This document shows positions 23,401 through 29,987 of a stretch of DNA of 52,309 nt, piece after piece; position 1 is the first letter of the stretch; every line of letters starts with the position of its first letter. A model generated the notes under the pieces. That model saw nothing but the letters and a program-made list of their open reading frames with translations, ran no database searches and was not told where the DNA came from. The stretch is from RGIG9115 sp045649825 (lineage in GTDB: Bacteria; Bacillota; Clostridia; UBA1381), in the NCBI GenBank assembly GCA_045649825.1, contig JAZRQO010000006.1, positions 1 through 52,309 of the forward strand. The letters run 5' to 3'. The translations under genes were made by a program, and so were the position numbers.

Positions 23401-24690
23401 GACTGGTATGCTGACTTCGTATTGACATTTGACGGGCTTGAAGACGGCAGCTTCAACACTGAGGGTTGTTACCTCGCAGGCTATTACGGAGATTTCGGCT
23501 GGGTTAAGATAGATATCAGCAAGGCAGTTCCAACGGTTGAAAAAGGCGTACATTATCCCGTAATGCTGGGCGTAGGTCTTGGACAGAAGTACGACTATAT
23601 CTGCAGCGGTGTTAAAGACTTCAAGTGTGCAATGTACCTCACTCCCGAGGTTCTTGAAGCTAACCCCAACCTCAAGGTAAACCTTGACCTCGTAATGGTT
23701 GATAACTCACAAGGTCAGAATGAAGCATATAGAACACTTGTAAATGGTACAGGATATCTTGTAGTGAATAATGAATATGAGGCAGAAGATTTTGTTGCAA
23801 AGAAGGAATTGTTTGAGATAACTCTTGCAAGTGTTACATTTGGTAATAATTTAGATATGAGCTTTGCGATTCCCAAGAACTCTTTAGCTGACTGGACAGG
23901 ACATTATGTTGAAATTGTAAAAGAATATGCAGATGGCAGAGATAATGTTATAAAAACAGTGCCATATGAAGAATTACGAGAAAATGGAAATTTCTATGTA
24001 GTTACATTTAATGGTATCGCAGCAAAAGAAATGACTGATAATTTGTATGTAACAGTTTATGATACTGATGGAAAGCCTGTAAGTAAAACTCGTGAAGACA
24101 GTATCAGAGCTTATGCAGACAGGGTATATGCAAGTCAATCTGATTCATTAAAAACTATAATTGCAGATATGCTTAACTATGGAGCAGCTGCACAGGATTA
24201 TTTCAATGATTACAATATAACAAAACTTGCTAATGCCGATTTTGATACTGAATTTGTCACAAAAGAGGATCCAACGGTTGTAAATAGCTTAAATGCAAGC
24301 AATGATAATTTTGTTGGTTCAAGTATAGTTCTCTCAAGTAATATAGACTATCGTATGGCATTTAAAAAGAGTATGGGAGATATAACAAAGGCTACAATAG
24401 AATTTACAAATCACTATGATAAGCCTGTTTCCTATGAACTAACAAAAGATAATATTATTGAAGAAGGAGATTTCTACATAGTAATTATTGATAAAGTTGT
24501 TGTGGCTGATGCTCGTCAGTTAATTACAGTTAAACTTTATAATGGTGATACGGAATTGGTATCAGTGGTTGATAGTATAGAAAGTTATGCAAGACGTATG
24601 CAGGATAGAAATGATCCGTTTACACCAACTATAATGGAATTTATGAAGTTTGCCGATGCAGCTGATGCTTATTTTGATAGTCTAAACTAA
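20404..24690 (+). CDS. large secreted beta-helix surface protein
   Basis: This 1428-residue protein has a signal peptide (residues 1-24, cleavage after VFA). Residues about 35-920 are rich in short Thr/Val/Gly/Asn repeats of the right-handed parallel beta-helix type (for example TVDGCTFADFRGIKMYAEG and LIINGGTFANGNYG), often found in carbohydrate-active or adhesive proteins. A module at about 955-1130 follows, then two related C-terminal copies, each ending in a helical stretch (ADMLNYGAAAQDYFNDYN; MKFADAADAYFDSLN). No sortase motif or membrane anchor is seen. The sequence from about 23800 is clearly more AT-rich than the preceding module. GGAGAAAGAGG precedes the ATG. Confidence 0.85.
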   Translation: MKKILSMVLTLSIVLGTIGVPVFAEEVTASAKIGDESYATLSDALSAASRVSDEVVVEIYDKVTLNESLSGNYTSIKFVGKDTDAEIYLDVQGYITAPGKTVAFEDLKLSKSEGGFVTNAGFMNLAFGVYDVNSVSYKNCVFLNGACASSGEVTFTGCTFYRSHDRYGLWAYGDVDCTVDGCTFADFRGIKMYAEGLEKTVELTVKNTDFSAVNNKPAIVLTCGESVTLENNTYSNTGVFELDLDGAPNGTSVESDVAPTCVNDKGACGVLVDGKIYTTVEQAAEVATSGSTVTLLHNSAETVELPEGVNLNKNGFESAGVTVKGGAGLSGSGTEQDPYLINNLEDLKWFRDDVNDVQADGSNQYTGKYIKLTADIDLGDEEWTPIGVYDSSKDHINFCGIFDGDGHTISNLKINSSNRAGFFGELGKSTDFGGVTTIKNITFENANVSSTSGYVGVVASNPFCVTFDNVCVKGDINVQGGSYTAVIAGHGYANFNNCSVDGGENKGKVVSTGWAVGGIAGHIGDFGSVFTNCTVKNLVVESSICGAAAIAGYGASFKKSSNLYAENVDIVAKSEYYPGCNGYLFGLYGAGDNYDVIKNSSVENCTLLEGGQAVAVYDMAAAIDTTLYTELQAAVDAAVDGDTITLLCNVTQTDGVIITDKKLTIDLNGKTFAVTVGTSTNSRNFLINGSSVATIKNGTMEAKGDYSSGAYGTVRTEGAAYVTLKDLTLYNYRGNGLNIKACSGTKVDISDTVVYSQYGGGIEAAGGEIELTNVTVDQKGMYTAPYNSMAISVNGGGKVTVNSGIYSTLPLTAEEANNQGSSHGSWAAGVLNSGGTLIINGGTFANGNYGDDSLATAARGLILRDTHGVVEINGGTFNALGKIIDYQNNLGDATGNELITIKGGTFNAHPLANTYEQYVKIPEGYAAIENLSGKYVVGVAPTATVIDHGPTVIPADEHSVYDFATGKYNSKGTEDMPLNFVVQFIADESAQAGAVSPYADWYADFVLTFDGLEDGSFNTEGCYLAGYYGDFGWVKIDISKAVPTVEKGVHYPVMLGVGLGQKYDYICSGVKDFKCAMYLTPEVLEANPNLKVNLDLVMVDNSQGQNEAYRTLVNGTGYLVVNNEYEAEDFVAKKELFEITLASVTFGNNLDMSFAIPKNSLADWTGHYVEIVKEYADGRDNVIKTVPYEELRENGNFYVVTFNGIAAKEMTDNLYVTVYDTDGKPVSKTREDSIRAYADRVYASQSDSLKTIIADMLNYGAAAQDYFNDYNITKLANADFDTEFVTKEDPTVVNSLNASNDNFVGSSIVLSSNIDYRMAFKKSMGDITKATIEFTNHYDKPVSYELTKDNIIEEGDFYIVIIDKVVVADARQLITVKLYNGDTELVSVVDSIESYARRMQDRNDPFTPTIMEFMKFADAADAYFDSLN

Positions 24691-24707
24691 TTATGGAGGG
24701 AAAAAAG

Positions 24708-24851
24708 ATGAAAAAGTACGAAACACCACAGGTAGAGGTAGTAAAGTTTGAAACAGAAGCAATTATGAGTCCTTCTGTTCCTACGGTGACTGTGCCACCG
24801 ACTGCTACAGATGCTCCAACACAGGGAGATGATCAGGGACCTTGGGGTTGA
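24708..24851 (+). CDS. 47-residue peptide of unknown function
   Basis: The ATG at 24708 has GGAGGG 8 bases upstream and follows the surface-protein stop by 17 bases. The product starts MKKYETPQVEVVKFETEAIM, continues with a Pro/Thr/Val-rich middle and ends DDQGPWG. Peptides beginning MKKYExPxVEVVxFE are, from memory, widespread short orphan genes in gut Clostridia. It lacks a signal peptide. The conserved head and variable tail would also fit a modified-peptide precursor, but no maturation enzyme is nearby. Confidence 0.72.
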   Translation: MKKYETPQVEVVKFETEAIMSPSVPTVTVPPTATDAPTQGDDQGPWG

Positions 24852-24868
24852 TTTAATACGCTGTAAAT

Positions 24869-24905
24869 AAAAACCATACCATCCGTTTAGGACGGTATGG
24901 TTTTT
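24869..24905 (+). terminator. terminator after the 47-residue gene
   Basis: The stem AAAACCATACC / GGTATGGTTTT, extended by TCC / GGA, ends in five Ts. Confidence 0.92.
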
Positions 24906-24936
24906 GTTTGGCTCAACCCCATTTTTACACAAAAAA

Positions 24937-24986
24937 AGAAGTGACCCTTGATTGCTTTCTTTGACCTGCAATCAAGGGTCACTTCT
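24937..24986 (-). terminator. strong leftward terminator
   Basis: The perfect 19-bp stem beginning AGAAGTGACCCTTGATTGC (24937-24955) pairs with 24968-24986, and on the minus strand it is followed by TTTTTTT. It ends the decayed leftward unit at 24991-25290. Confidence 0.9.
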
Positions 24987-24990
24987 GTTC

Positions 24991-25290
24991 ATTCTTTGTA
25001 TCTAACATCTTTTTTTATACCTCTCTTTCTTAGTTTGCCTTTTGCATTTCGTTTTACAGTTTTTAAAGCATCCATTTCCGTATTCGTAAGAGAATTAACC
25101 TATGCTTTTCATGCTTTGCTTTCTGCAAAAGGTGGGGAGTCCTGACTTTTTAATGAAGCTCTTTTTTGAAACTGAACCAATCTATATCAAACGTAACACC
25201 GTCGTGTTCAATCTCTTTTTTCTTCCTTTCCTCTTTGCCAACGAGGTTCAGATTTCTTTGCTTCATCTAAGCCCTTTTTATTATTTCATT
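24991..25290 (-). pseudogene. decayed small gene with intact signals
   Basis: On the minus strand a good ribosome site (AAAAGGAGG) stands before ATGAAATAA at 25290, so translation would stop after two codons. Past it, pieces of coding sequence continue in different frames: GLDEAKKSEPRWQRGKEEKR, EIEHDGVTFDIDWFSFKKEL (25150-25266) and MDALKTVKRNAKGKLRKRG, ending in TGA at 24991. These read like one small soluble protein broken by several frameshifts. I cannot name the family. Confidence 0.55.
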
Positions 25291-25316
25291 GGACCGTACC
25301 TCCTTTTCTTGATTTA

Positions 25317-25345
25317 AGTATAGCACATAAAAACACCTTTTGCAA
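25317..25345 (-). promoter_or_regulatory. promoter of the decayed leftward gene
   Basis: On the minus strand TTGCAA (25340-25345) and TATACT (25317-25322) are 17 bases apart, about 27 bases before the ATG. Confidence 0.6.
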
Positions 25346-25408
25346 TTGACATTTTATAAAAACTATTTATTATGTTTTTGTTTAAAAGGCAGAAATAAAA
25401 AATTTTGC

Positions 25409-25437
25409 TTTACAAATCAAGCCTTTTGTGATATGAT
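25409..25437 (+). promoter_or_regulatory. promoter of glsA
   Basis: TTTACA at 25409 and TATGAT at 25432 with a 17-base spacer. The start of transcription would be near 25444. Confidence 0.78.
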
Positions 25438-25476
25438 AAATTTGTTGGGGTTTCAAAATATTGGTTAGCCTCAAAG

Positions 25477-25508
25477 AGATGTTGCCCTACGCAGCATCTG
25501 ATTTTTTT
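25477..25508 (+). promoter_or_regulatory. terminator-like hairpin in the glsA leader
   Basis: AGATGTTGC (25477-25485) pairs with GCAGCATCT (25491-25499, one G-U) and is followed by a run of seven Ts, 15 bases before the glsA ATG and downstream of its promoter. This is the layout of an attenuator. I see no known riboswitch core in the 33 bases before it. Confidence 0.7.
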
Positions 25509-25522
25509 AGAAGGAAAATATT

Positions 25523-26437
25523 ATGAACAAGTTACTTGATAATGTTTTAGAGAACTGCCGCGAGTATATACAAACAGGTGCGGCGGCAAGCTACATCCCT
25601 GAGCTTGCAAAGGCGGATGTTAATGAGTTCGGTATTTGCGTGATGGACGGCGAGGGCAGTATCAGCTTTGCAGGGGATTATGATGCGGCATTTACAATGC
25701 AGAGTATATCAAAGCCTGTAATTCTTTTGCTTGCAATGATGGATGCAGGCGTAGACAGAGTTCGTGAACTTGTTGGTGTGGAGGCAACCGGTAAACCCTT
25801 TGATGCTTTCAATTACAGCGACCGTGCGCTTCATAGGGAACATATAAATCCTATGATTAATGCCGGCGCAATTGCACTTTGTACTCTTATAAAAGGTAAG
25901 GATTTTAGCGAAAAATTCAGCCGCCTTTTAGACCTTGCCCGTGAAATGACGGGGAATGGAGAACTTGATATTGATGAGAATGTATACCTGTCTGAAAAAG
26001 CTACAGGCAATAAAAACAGAGCTTTGGTTTATATGCTCAAGGCTTACGGAATGATAAATGCTGATGGGGAAGATGTCCTTGATTGCTATTTCAGGGCTTG
26101 TTCAATAAAGGTTACGGCAAAAGACCTTGCAAATATGGCATATGTCCTTGCAAATAAAGGCAGAACTAATAGCGGGAAGCAGCTTTTTGATGCAGAGTAC
26201 GCCCGTGATGTAAATGCAGTGCTTACCACCTGCGGAATGTATGACGGCTCCGGCGAATTTGCCCTGAATGTAGGCGTGCCTGCAAAAAGCGGTGTAGGCG
26301 GAGGAATTATGGCAGTGGTTCCCGGACGTATGGGGATAGGTATTTATTCACCTGCACTTGATAAAAAAGGAAATAGCGTTGCAGGAATAAAGGCGCTTGA
26401 GAAATTAAGTAAAGAGCTTGATTTGAGTATATTCTGA
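25523..26437 (+). CDS. glsA: glutaminase A
   Basis: Glutaminase hydrolyses glutamine to glutamate and ammonia in the cytoplasm. The 304-residue length is typical. Ser61-Ile-Ser-Lys64 in TMQSISKPVI is the catalytic SxxK of this beta-lactamase-fold family. RALHREHINPMINAGAIALC carries the conserved NPMINAGAI substrate region, and SGVGGGIMAVVPGRMGIGIY near the C-terminus is also diagnostic. The ATG follows AGAAGGAAA. Single-gene unit between its own promoter and terminator, with a possible leader attenuator. Confidence 0.96.
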   Translation: MNKLLDNVLENCREYIQTGAAASYIPELAKADVNEFGICVMDGEGSISFAGDYDAAFTMQSISKPVILLLAMMDAGVDRVRELVGVEATGKPFDAFNYSDRALHREHINPMINAGAIALCTLIKGKDFSEKFSRLLDLAREMTGNGELDIDENVYLSEKATGNKNRALVYMLKAYGMINADGEDVLDCYFRACSIKVTAKDLANMAYVLANKGRTNSGKQLFDAEYARDVNAVLTTCGMYDGSGEFALNVGVPAKSGVGGGIMAVVPGRMGIGIYSPALDKKGNSVAGIKALEKLSKELDLSIF

Positions 26438-26443
26438 AAATAC

Positions 26444-26479
26444 AAAAGAAAATCCCGTCTTTTGACGGGATTTTCTTTT
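26444..26479. terminator. terminator shared by glsA and tRNA-Leu
   Basis: The 16-bp stem AAAAGAAAATCCCGTC / GACGGGATTTTCTTTT lies between the glsA stop and the end of the converging tRNA gene. Confidence 0.9.
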
Positions 26480-26565
26480 GGTGCCGATGGTGGGGGTCGA
26501 ACCCACACGGTATCGCTACCACGGGATTTTGAGTCCCGCGCGTCTGCCAATTCCACCACATCGGC
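26479..26565 (-). tRNA. tRNA-Leu (CAA)
   Basis: An 87-nt class II tRNA with acceptor GCCGATG / CATCGGC, anticodon CAA in a GGGACT..ATCCC arm, a long variable arm and an encoded CCA. Confidence 0.96.
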
Positions 26566-26669
26566 GTTTTCATAACAGAAATATTATATACCAATTAAGC
26601 TTCCTTGTCAATACTTTTTTTCAAAAAATCCCTATTCTTGCAATATGCAGAAAAATATGGTGCTATGTA

Positions 26670-26698
26670 TTTACAACTTGTGGAATATGTGATATAAT
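26670..26698 (+). promoter_or_regulatory. promoter of the DUF4432 gene
   Basis: TTTACA at 26670 and TATAAT at 26693 with a 17-base spacer. Confidence 0.8.
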
Positions 26699-26718
26699 AA
26701 CCGAAAGGAGATGATTTT

Positions 26719-27687
26719 ATGGATAATAAATATATAGGCCATCAGCTTCAGATGTATGGTGTGGAGGAGTACCGTCTTGAAGGCGGAAAAGGTGGCGGAA
26801 TGAAAATGTATAACGTGCGGAATTGTACGGGGCTTGAGTTTCTCGTATGCCCTGACCGCTGTGCTGACATACCTCGCTTGAGCTTCAAGGGCGACAATAT
26901 GGGCTTTTTCTCTGCCTGCGGCTATGTGGCACCCCAGTACTATGAACGCCAGGGTATGGGCTTTTTAAAATCCTTTAATGCAGGTTTTCTTACCACCTGC
27001 GGTCTTACTGCAACAGGCTCTCCATGCGTGGATGACGGTGAAGAAACTGTATTGCACGGAGTAATTGGTAATACTCCTTGCGATAATATATCACATTGGA
27101 TAGAAAATGACGAAATACATATCAAGGCAATCGTACGTGAAGCTCAGATTTTTTCACATCAGATGCTTCTTGAACGTGAATATATTGTGCCGTTAAATGA
27201 AAACGTAATTTATCTTAATGATACAATCAAAAATATTGGTTCAATGACAAGCCCTGTGCAGATTTTGTATCACTGCAATATGGGATATCCCTTGCTTTCC
27301 GAAAATGCAGTTGTAAATATCCCTGCCGTTAAGACTGTTCCGAGAGATGAACACGCGGCAGAGGGCATGGATGGCTGGTCCCGTGTAGAAAAGCCGCAAA
27401 GAGGATACACAGAAATGTGTTTCTTCCATACAATGGAGGGCAAGCCCGAAGTTTCCATATATAATAAGGACATAAAGAAAGGTCTTAAAATCTGCTACGA
27501 CACAAAGGAACTTAAATACTTCACCGAGTGGAAGATGATGGGTGAGTATGACTATGCTCTCGGTCTTGAGCCGGGCAACTGCGAGCCTAACGGCAGAGCA
27601 GATATGAGGGAAAGAGGAATACTGGAGTTTCTTGAACCAGGTGAAGAAAGAAAGCAGAGTATCAAGTTTGTATTCTCAGAAGAATAA
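26719..27687 (+). CDS. DUF4432 / aldose 1-epimerase-like sugar mutarotase
   Basis: The 322-residue protein belongs to the galactose-mutarotase-like beta-sandwich group, in the DUF4432 branch. VCPDRCADIPRLSFKGDNMGF, GFLTTCGLTATGSP, ILYHCNMGYPLL and ALGLEPGNCEPNGR are its typical stretches, with His and Glu residues at the catalytic positions of aldose epimerases. It probably interconverts anomers of a sugar or binds one; substrate unknown. GGAGATG precedes the ATG. Monocistronic. Confidence 0.86.
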   Translation: MDNKYIGHQLQMYGVEEYRLEGGKGGGMKMYNVRNCTGLEFLVCPDRCADIPRLSFKGDNMGFFSACGYVAPQYYERQGMGFLKSFNAGFLTTCGLTATGSPCVDDGEETVLHGVIGNTPCDNISHWIENDEIHIKAIVREAQIFSHQMLLEREYIVPLNENVIYLNDTIKNIGSMTSPVQILYHCNMGYPLLSENAVVNIPAVKTVPRDEHAAEGMDGWSRVEKPQRGYTEMCFFHTMEGKPEVSIYNKDIKKGLKICYDTKELKYFTEWKMMGEYDYALGLEPGNCEPNGRADMRERGILEFLEPGEERKQSIKFVFSEE

Positions 27688-27690
27688 CAA

Positions 27691-27735
27691 TAAAAACAAG
27701 CTGTTGCGTAAATGAAATGCAACAGCTTGTTTTTA
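27691..27735. terminator. bidirectional terminator
   Basis: The 17-bp stem TAAAAACAAGCTGTTGC / GCAACAGCTTGTTTTTA lies between converging genes. Confidence 0.92.
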
Positions 27736-27771
27736 TTAAAGACATAGACCGAAAACTGCCAAAGGCAATCT

Positions 27772-29214
27772 TTAGCACTTAACGCCGTTCTTCTTAAGAG
27801 TTTCTCTGAGCTTTTGTACATCAATATCTTTTGCTGCCCCACCTGTTTTAGAGAGCTGAGCTGCAGCGGTTCCCGCCGCTTCACCCATAACCATACAGCA
27901 GATGGTAGGTCTTGTACAACCTGATGCTTCTCTTGTTGCAGAAACGTGACGTCCTGCGATAAGGAGGTTGTCAATTCCTTTGGCTACTAATGAACGGTAG
28001 GGAACTCTGAACCATGCACGCTTGGGAACCTTTACATCTTCGCAAACCTTGGGCTTGGGATAAATGTCGATAGGATGGCTTGAAAGACCGATAGAATCTT
28101 CAAACTCACGGTTTTCAAGAATATCAAGAATATGAAGTATGTATTCGCCCTCAATATGTCTTGTTTCTCTGATTCCTGCCTTGGGTACGTCAAGAATATA
28201 TGCATCCTCGAAGCCGGGAATTTCTTTTTTGATGTCTTCGAGCTGTCTTGTACAGGTTTCAAGTACGCCGTACTCTGCATCTGTAAGTTCTTCTACGTTA
28301 AGACCATTGCAGTCTTGCCCTAGTCTGCTCACCGAAATACAACCTACCATTACGCCTTTTCTGGGGTTGTTGTATATCTGAAATCTTTGATTTTCGTTGA
28401 AATTAACAAAGGTTTCGATTGAATCGCCTTTTTTGTATGCTTCAAGCATTTCCTCCATTCCCATAAGTCCGAACATATGTGCATTGAAACGCTCGGGATT
28501 TTCTTCGAGAAATTTCATAACCTTGTCAAAGTCAACACCGCCTATTTTATACATAGAGCCTGGAGTGTGAAGCTTTCCTACGGGAAGCTTTCCTTCTTTT
28601 ACTATTTCATCGCGTTCTGATGAGCCGATGACGTAATTAACTCCTGCAAGTGCACAAACATCTCCGTCACCCGTTGAATCGATTATGTATTTGCCGTAAG
28701 CAACCATATGTCCTTCTTTGGTGTCGAAAATAATGCCTGTTATCTTGTTACCATCTTTCAGAACCTTAACAACCTTACTGTTAAGAAGGATTTTTACACC
28801 AGCAGCCATAAGCTCTTCAAATAAAAGAAGCTTAAATGCGTGGGGATCAGGATATACGTATGCAGCACCTGTTCCGTGATTTCCCAGGGCGTCACCGTTT
28901 TTGATAAGCTTATGTGTAAGCTCAAGGGGGATACCGCCTACAACCTGAACGTTATCAGGGTTAGTTTTAAGTTCATTATTTATTTTATACTGTTCTTCAG
29001 GATCACAACCGTGCATTACGTACTTTGTAATACCTGCATTACCCATGGTAAGCATACCGCCGAGATGGTATTCGCTTTCAATCAGAAGAGTTTTTGCTCC
29101 TTCTCTTGCTGCGGCAAGTGCTGCAACAACACCTGCAGTTCCTCCGCCGCAAACTATGGTATCGTATGAGCCGAAGACCTTGGCTTCAAATTCCACTTTG
29201 ATTTTTTCTGTCAT
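27772..29214 (-). CDS. FAD-dependent oxidoreductase
   Basis: The 480-residue protein has an N-terminal FAD-binding Rossmann motif, DTIVCGGGTAGVVAALAAAR (residues 18-37), and IESEYHLGGMLTMGN. A second FAD contact lies near the C-terminus (LLIAGRHVSATREASGCTRP). This fits the FAD_oxidored (PF12831) group, common in gut Firmicutes and Bacteroidetes and often linked to sugar or glycan metabolism; substrate unknown. GAGGAGG stands before the ATG. A remnant of an AraC-type regulator lies on the other strand just upstream (29381-29500), perhaps its former regulator. Confidence 0.9.
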   Translation of the reverse strand: MTEKIKVEFEAKVFGSYDTIVCGGGTAGVVAALAAAREGAKTLLIESEYHLGGMLTMGNAGITKYVMHGCDPEEQYKINNELKTNPDNVQVVGGIPLELTHKLIKNGDALGNHGTGAAYVYPDPHAFKLLLFEELMAAGVKILLNSKVVKVLKDGNKITGIIFDTKEGHMVAYGKYIIDSTGDGDVCALAGVNYVIGSSERDEIVKEGKLPVGKLHTPGSMYKIGGVDFDKVMKFLEENPERFNAHMFGLMGMEEMLEAYKKGDSIETFVNFNENQRFQIYNNPRKGVMVGCISVSRLGQDCNGLNVEELTDAEYGVLETCTRQLEDIKKEIPGFEDAYILDVPKAGIRETRHIEGEYILHILDILENREFEDSIGLSSHPIDIYPKPKVCEDVKVPKRAWFRVPYRSLVAKGIDNLLIAGRHVSATREASGCTRPTICCMVMGEAAGTAAAQLSKTGGAAKDIDVQKLRETLKKNGVKC

Positions 29215-29380
29215 ATAAATTCCTCCTCTGAAGGCATCAGAGCCTTCTTTATTTTTTTAACATTATATCATGCCCGTTTGGGAAAAGCAATGGTTAATTT
29301 CGGACAAAATCATCATTTTATATGATTATTGGTTGTGTATTAATACAATTTTAAAAGAATGTCAACCCACTCGAAAAAAA

Positions 29381-29500
29381 GTCAACCCTGTAAAGCAAAT
29401 TGTTAAGGCGGAAGGTTATAACGACATCAATAACTTTAACTCTAGGTTCAAGTCAAAAACAGGAGCAACCCTGTTTCATACAGAAAAGAGTAATAAAAAA
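29381..29500 (+). pseudogene. remnant of an AraC-family regulator (C-terminus only)
   Basis: Read rightward, this stretch encodes IVKAEGYNDINNFNSRFKSKTGA, the second helix-turn-helix of an AraC-type regulator (usual form: GYxDxNYFxRxFKKxxGxTP). No DNA-binding first half or ligand domain precedes it: upstream the frame has only about 40 unrelated codons, and GTCAACCC is duplicated at 29361 and 29381. It is most likely the tail of a deleted regulator gene that was divergent from the FAD oxidoreductase gene. Confidence 0.72.
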
Positions 29501-29541
29501 CAAAGCTGCCTTGCTCTGAAAAAGCGAGGCAGCTTTGTTTT
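29497..29541 (+). terminator. terminator after the AraC remnant
   Basis: The stem AAAACAAAGCTGCCTTGC / GCGAGGCAGCTTTGTTTT ends in Ts. A second hairpin, AGATGGGTA / TACCCATCT, follows at 29545-29574 and may end the leftward small gene. Confidence 0.88.
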
Positions 29542-29586
29542 ATGAGATGGGTAATCAATCATGACTACCCATCTTTAAGCTTTGTT

Positions 29587-29742
29587 TCAGCAACAATCGT
29601 TCTGCCGTTCACAGCAGGGGTCGCAGCAGTTGTTTCCGCCGAAAATACCACCGTCGTTGGAACTGAAGATAAGGAACAAGATTATGATAATCCATATCCA
29701 ATCGCTATTGTTGTTGTTTCCGCATCCTCCGAATAAGCTCAT
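29587..29742 (-). CDS. small Cys-rich membrane protein (YjcZ/spore-coat-like)
   Basis: The 51-residue protein begins MSLFGGCGNNNNSDW, has one membrane helix (IWIIIILFLIF) and a Cys/Asn/Gly-rich tail, CCDPCCERQNDCC. Short Gly/Asn-Cys proteins around one Ile-rich helix are typical of the YjcZ-like sporulation proteins of Firmicutes. The ATG at 29742 has GAGGTGAT upstream; the longer frame to 29787 does not. Sporulation role is inferred from family pattern. Confidence 0.78.
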   Translation of the reverse strand: MSLFGGCGNNNNSDWIWIIIILFLIFSSNDGGIFGGNNCCDPCCERQNDCC

Positions 29743-29918
29743 AATATCACCTCTCAGACGTTTTGAGGAATGTGTGGAATTCAACATTCCTTTTGCGGCA
29801 TTTGAAGCCGCCTGATATATACTATGTTTTTCAGGGCTTCCTGTGATTGAAATCCATACAAAAATATACTGAAAAAATTTTTATTTAAGTCAAATTTGTT
29901 AAAAGCCCTTATCTGTAC

Positions 29919-29947
29919 TTGACAAACTGCGTTAAATTGTATACAAT
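29919..29947 (+). promoter_or_regulatory. promoter of the acn-icd-rex-galE cluster
   Basis: TTGACA at 29919 and TACAAT at 29942 are 17 bases apart. Since the TSS falls near 29954, the true aconitase start is 29988, not 29919. Confidence 0.87.
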
Positions 29948-29987
29948 TATGTATTATGACCGCAGAAGCGGCGAACGGAGGAATAAT

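Noticed and set aside
22876..23553. Minus-strand frame of 225 codons inside the surface-protein gene
   Set aside because: It is a shadow of the repetitive beta-helix coding sequence, with no ribosome site or promoter.
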